From positions 1-7,732 of the forward strand of contig JAHEZB010000078.1 in assembly GCA_023251285.1 (NCBI GenBank): a DNA stretch of 7,732 nt. The letters run 5' to 3'. Below are positions 5,701-7,732 of this stretch, in pieces (position 1 is the stretch's first letter; every line of letters starts with the position of its first letter). Position numbers and translations under genes: made by a program. Origin of the DNA: Chitinophagaceae bacterium. GTDB lineage: Bacteria; Bacteroidota; Bacteroidia; Chitinophagales; Chitinophagaceae. Below the pieces are notes generated by a model that was given only the letters and a program-made list of their open reading frames with translations, did not search any database and was not told the origin of the DNA.

Positions 5701-7121
5701 TTCGTTTACGCCCGGTATTGATGACAGCGACCGTAGCATCGCTTGGTTTCCTTCCAATGGCAATATCTACAGGTGCAGGTGCAGAAGTGCAAAAGCCATT
5801 GGCTACCGTAGTTATTGGCGGATTGTTGACTGCAACCATTCTCACATTGGTGGTACTTCCATTACTCTACATCATTTTTACAAAAGCTAAAAAAATAGGA
5901 AATAGTTCGTTGCAAAAAGTGGTAACCATACTTGTTATAGTCTTGATTTCTCAATCTCTTTTTGCTCAAAATGTAAATGCACAAAGCCGGATTTCATTCA
6001 ATGCAGCTTATGACACAGCTCTGGTAAATAATCTTCAAATTCATGCAAGCGATTTACAAGTTCAAAGAAGCAGAACGTTGCAAAACACATGGTTTGATGT
6101 ACCTAAAACCGGATTATTCGTAGAGAATGAAGAAATGAATCCGCAAAACACAAAAGGCGTTCTTAAAATAGGTTTATCGCAAAGCATTGAATGGCCCGGT
6201 GTATATAAAGCAAGAAAAAACTTGTTGCAGCAACAGGTGAAATCAGTTGAAATATCAAAGCGGCTAAGAGCTTTGGAAATTAAAAAAAATGTACAGGAAA
6301 CGTACTACAATCTATGGTATTTTGAGAGCAAGCAATTGCTTTGGAAAAGATTGGACAGTATTTATTCTTCATTAGCAAAAGCTGCGTTGCTAAAAGTAAG
6401 AACCGGTGAAAGTGCAGGCTTAGACAGCATCGCAGCCTTGGCGAAATCAAGAGAAGTGTCTGTTCAGCTTAATTTATTGCAAAGGGATATACAGGTGCAA
6501 CAGGAAAATTTGAAAAAGCTGTTAAGCACATCGGTTAATTATTTACCGGAAATAAATACCCTTCAAAAAGTACCCGTATTCTTTTTAGATAGCTCTCTGA
6601 ATAATCATCCACAATTGCAATTTCAACAACAGAATATAAATATTTCACAAGCGGAAATAAATGTGCAGAAGCAAAGCCGCAATCCAAACTTTGAAGGAAG
6701 GTTTTTTTCACAACGATTGTATGGATTGAAAAATCCTTATTCCGGATTTTCAGTTACAGTTGGCATTCCACTTTTTGGCGGCGGCGTTTATAGGAATAAA
6801 ATAAGAGCGGCCGAATTGGAAAGTAATTATCAGCAAACCGTTTTGGATTATGAAAAGCTGGCTTTAAGCACTAACTATAACCAGGCTTATGAGCAATTAC
6901 TCAAAGACAAGGAATTGGTGAACTATTATGAAAGCACTGGATTGGAACAGGCAGATGCCATTCTAAAATCAGCCAACATTGCATATAGAGCAGGTGAAAT
7001 TAGCTTTGCCGAACTTTCCCAATTTCTTACACAGGCAATAGAAATTCAAAAAAATTATTTGGATGTACTCAGCCAATACAATCAATCCGCTATTCAACTT
7101 AATTATTATTTAAACAGATAA
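2793..7121 (+). CDS. czcA: CzcA/CusA-type heavy-metal RND pump fused to a TolC-family outer-membrane channel
   Basis: A 1442-residue fusion. Residues 1 to about 1035 form a full heavy-metal RND pump that uses proton entry to expel metal. TM1 is at 14-32, followed by LPIDAVPDITNNQVQV. The TM4 signature DFGLIVDGAVIIVEN has D400, D406 and E413, spaced like the proton-relay acids of CzcA, so divalent cations (Zn/Co/Cd type) are more likely than Cu(I)/Ag(I). GGEFIPQLEEGD starts at 559 and TM10 has GVAVLNGIVLIS. After a basic linker (K1031, K1033, K1034), residues 1043-1058 look like a signal peptide h-region ending LFAQNVNAQ. Residues 1065-1442 are a TolC/CzcC-type channel with SQSIEWPGVYKAR (1129-1141) and GIPLFGGGVYRNK (1324-1336). 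No stop or frameshift lies between the parts. The ATG at 2793 gives the family start MLEKIIQFSIKNK; in-frame TTG codons upstream would add an atypical hydrophobic tail. The adaptor gene follows six bases later. Confidence 0.9.
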   Translation: MLEKIIQFSIKNKLVIGVMTLVLIIWGLWSATKLPIDAVPDITNNQVQVITVTPTLATQEVEQFVTYPIEQSIANLPDLEEIRSISRFGLSVVTVVFKDNVNIYFARQLINEKLKSAEEQIPKGVGTPELAPVSTGLGQIYEYVIHPKKGSENKYSSSDLRTMQDWIVARQLYGTPGIAEVNSFGGMLKQYEVAVNPDRLKALNVSIAEIFTALEKNNQNTGGAYIDKKPDAYFIRGIGLVTSLDDIGKIVVKNTNGIPVLIRDVANVRFGHAIRYGAMTRNGENEVVGGIVMMLKGANSAEVTNRVKAKMEIIKKSLPADVDIEPYLDRTNLVKRAISTVERNLTEGALIVILVLVVFLGNFRAGLIVASAIPLSLLFALALMNIFGVSANLMSLGAIDFGLIVDGAVIIVENVLHKLSHSHKFSGKLTQKQMDETVSGSAKQMMSSAAFGQIIILIVYLPILSLQGIEGKMFRPMAETVGFAILGALILSLTYIPMASSLFLSKNIKHKVTFADRMMNFFQRLYNPVIHWAVRFKYAVVATATLLTVIAIVIFSRMGGEFIPQLEEGDYAFEFFMPQGTSLSQSIETSMQASRILKSFPEVKEVIAKTGSAEIPTDPMPPEASDIMIILKDKKDWVTTKDYKELAELMEEKLSQMPGVSFEASQPIQMRFNELMTGVKQDVAIKIFGDNLDTLATLGPQISKVIQTVPGVQTPKVERTTGLPQITITYDRNRIASYGLNIEDVNDVISTAFAGKAAGVVFENERRFDLVVRLDTAHRTSIDDVSDLYIPTHSGIQIPLSQVATVAFKDGPAQISREDAKRRVVIGFNVKDRDVQSVVKDIQEKLKSFNLPTGYYLTYGGTFENLQKASARLMIAVPAALLLIFVMLYFTFNSAKQATIIFTAIPMAAIGGVFALLVRGMPFSISAGVGFIALFGVAVLNGIVLISTFNQLAKDGITDVVQRVYEGTKIRLRPVLMTATVASLGFLPMAISTGAGAEVQKPLATVVIGGLLTATILTLVVLPLLYIIFTKAKKIGNSSLQKVVTILVIVLISQSLFAQNVNAQSRISFNAAYDTALVNNLQIHASDLQVQRSRTLQNTWFDVPKTGLFVENEEMNPQNTKGVLKIGLSQSIEWPGVYKARKNLLQQQVKSVEISKRLRALEIKKNVQETYYNLWYFESKQLLWKRLDSIYSSLAKAALLKVRTGESAGLDSIAALAKSREVSVQLNLLQRDIQVQQENLKKLLSTSVNYLPEINTLQKVPVFFLDSSLNNHPQLQFQQQNINISQAEINVQKQSRNPNFEGRFFSQRLYGLKNPYSGFSVTVGIPLFGGGVYRNKIRAAELESNYQQTVLDYEKLALSTNYNQAYEQLLKDKELVNYYESTGLEQADAILKSANIAYRAGEISFAELSQFLTQAIEIQKNYLDVLSQYNQSAIQLNYYLNR
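5880..5984 (+). other. Internal signal-peptide-like junction between pump and channel domains
   Basis: Codons 1030-1064 of the fusion encode a Lys-rich linker, then a hydrophobic stretch (1043-1052, VVTILVIVLI), then SQSLFAQNVNAQ, with plausible signal peptidase I sites after A1058 or A1063. The RND domain should end in the cytoplasm after TM12, so this segment can act as a 13th membrane span or an internal export signal that carries the channel domain to the periplasm. There is no lipobox cysteine, unlike in CusC. Cleavage is inferred. Confidence 0.6.
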
Positions 7122-7127
7122 AAGAAA

Positions 7128-7732
7128 ATGAGAAAATATATTTTAATACTAAGCATAATAACCCTTATTACTTCATGCGGAAGTAATAAAACAGAACCGG
7201 TAAAAGAAGAAGCACACACTGAAGAAGCACGATCAAATTTTGTTTCATTAACGGAATTACAAATGAAAACATCGGATATAGAAGTAGGTACAATTGAACA
7301 GAAAAACCTGAAAAATTCCGTCAAAGCAAACGGTATGCTTTCAGTTCCTAACCAGAACAAAGCATTCATCACTTCTGTAAATAGTGGGGTGATAAAAACC
7401 TTACTTATTCAACCCGGTGATTTTGTTCGGAAAGGTCAAGCTGTGGCAACTATAATTAACCCTGATGTAGCGGGCATTCAACAACAATTGCAAACAGTAA
7501 ACGCGCAAATAAGCCTGAATGAAATAGAATATAATCGCCAGAAAGAACTGGTGGCGGGTAATGCGGCACCATTGAAAAATGTTCAAAGAGTTCAAACAGA
7601 ATTAACCACGTTGAAGGCTACACGAAATTCATTGCAAAAGCAATTAACAATTATGGGCATTTCAACATCAAGCGTAAATAAAGGAAATATCATTACTACA
7701 CTTACCATCACAGCGCCTATAAGCGGCACTGT
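7128..7732 (+). CDS. czcB: RND periplasmic adaptor (membrane fusion) lipoprotein, 3' end outside window
   Basis: Open from ATG 7128 to the window end, 201 complete codons; family members are usually about 370-420 residues, so roughly half is visible. A short leader ends in the lipobox LITSC, with C17 as the lipidated residue. It is followed by an acidic, Ser/Asn-rich linker (about 18-40), as is usual for Bacteroidota adaptors anchored in the inner membrane. Residues about 80-110 contain the first half of the biotinyl/lipoyl-like domain (SGVIKTLLIQPGDFVRKGQ). A long Gln-rich helical hairpin follows (about 118-178), and the second half of the lipoyl domain begins at ITAPISGTV (about 193-201). 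Adaptors of this type bridge the RND pump and the TolC channel. The gene begins six bases after the fusion's stop and so is in the same operon, completing the tripartite system. Full length cannot be judged. Confidence 0.9.
   Translation, partial: MRKYILILSIITLITSCGSNKTEPVKEEAHTEEARSNFVSLTELQMKTSDIEVGTIEQKNLKNSVKANGMLSVPNQNKAFITSVNSGVIKTLLIQPGDFVRKGQAVATIINPDVAGIQQQLQTVNAQISLNEIEYNRQKELVAGNAAPLKNVQRVQTELTTLKATRNSLQKQLTIMGISTSSVNKGNIITTLTITAPISGT

Noticed and set aside
4899..5845. Two - strand open frames (4899-5126 and 5366-5845) opposite the second half of the RND pump.
   Set aside because: Antisense shadows of conserved membrane-segment codons. The 159-codon frame is long only because the + strand lacks the relevant triplets; no domain is recognisable.
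7106..7595. Two - strand open frames (7106-7372 and 7401-7595) opposite the adaptor gene.
   Set aside because: The + strand frame encodes a clear lipoprotein adaptor through this whole stretch, so these are shadows.

Overview
The window looks like a heavy-metal handling locus from a member of the Bacteroidota. The base composition is AT-rich. Several genes are preceded by the Bacteroidota-type -7 element (TAnnTTTG) instead of a sigma-70 -10 box, and most starts lack a clear Shine-Dalgarno sequence. The protein families (a fragment with a TonB-dependent-receptor-like end, an RND pump fused to a TolC-type channel, a MerTP fusion) also fit, perhaps Chitinophagaceae or a relative; that finer placement is inference.

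Layout. Bases 3-125 are the last codons of a + strand gene that resembles the end of a TonB-dependent outer-membrane receptor. It converges on a - strand pair: a 125-residue CsoR/RcnR-family repressor (561-938), followed downstream by a 94-residue cysteine-rich thioredoxin-like protein (220-504). Each of these two has its own promoter-like sequence with a similar G-tract motif. A 147-bp divergent control region (939-1085) separates the repressor from a + strand cluster: a CadC-like ArsR-family sensor (1086-1463), a MerT-MerP fusion importer (1460-2065) and a 71-residue GDCCVxC protein with 11 cysteines (2066-2281). Their stops and starts overlap by 4 bp or abut, so they form a tight operon. 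A hairpin and a new promoter-like element (2313-2400) precede a second + strand unit: a small exported cysteine-rich protein resembling DUF6660 (2401-2712), a 1442-residue CzcA/CusA-type RND pump that continues in frame into a TolC-family outer-membrane channel (2793-7121), and the periplasmic adaptor lipoprotein (from 7128, cut by the window end).

How it fits together. Two metal-responsive regulators (ArsR and CsoR types) flank one control region. Downstream lie metal import or capture proteins (MerTP, GDCCVxC, thioredoxin-like) and a complete three-part efflux system whose inner-membrane and outer-membrane parts are encoded as one polypeptide. No mercuric reductase (merA) is in the window. 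The pump's TM4 signature is of the divalent-cation (CzcA-like) type and not the Cu(I)/Ag(I) type. The most striking features are the pump-channel fusion with an apparent internal signal peptide, the CsoR-family repressor that lacks the canonical Cys-His-Cys ligands, and an 11-2-11 operator dyad that encloses the -33 element of what looks like a nearly leaderless promoter.
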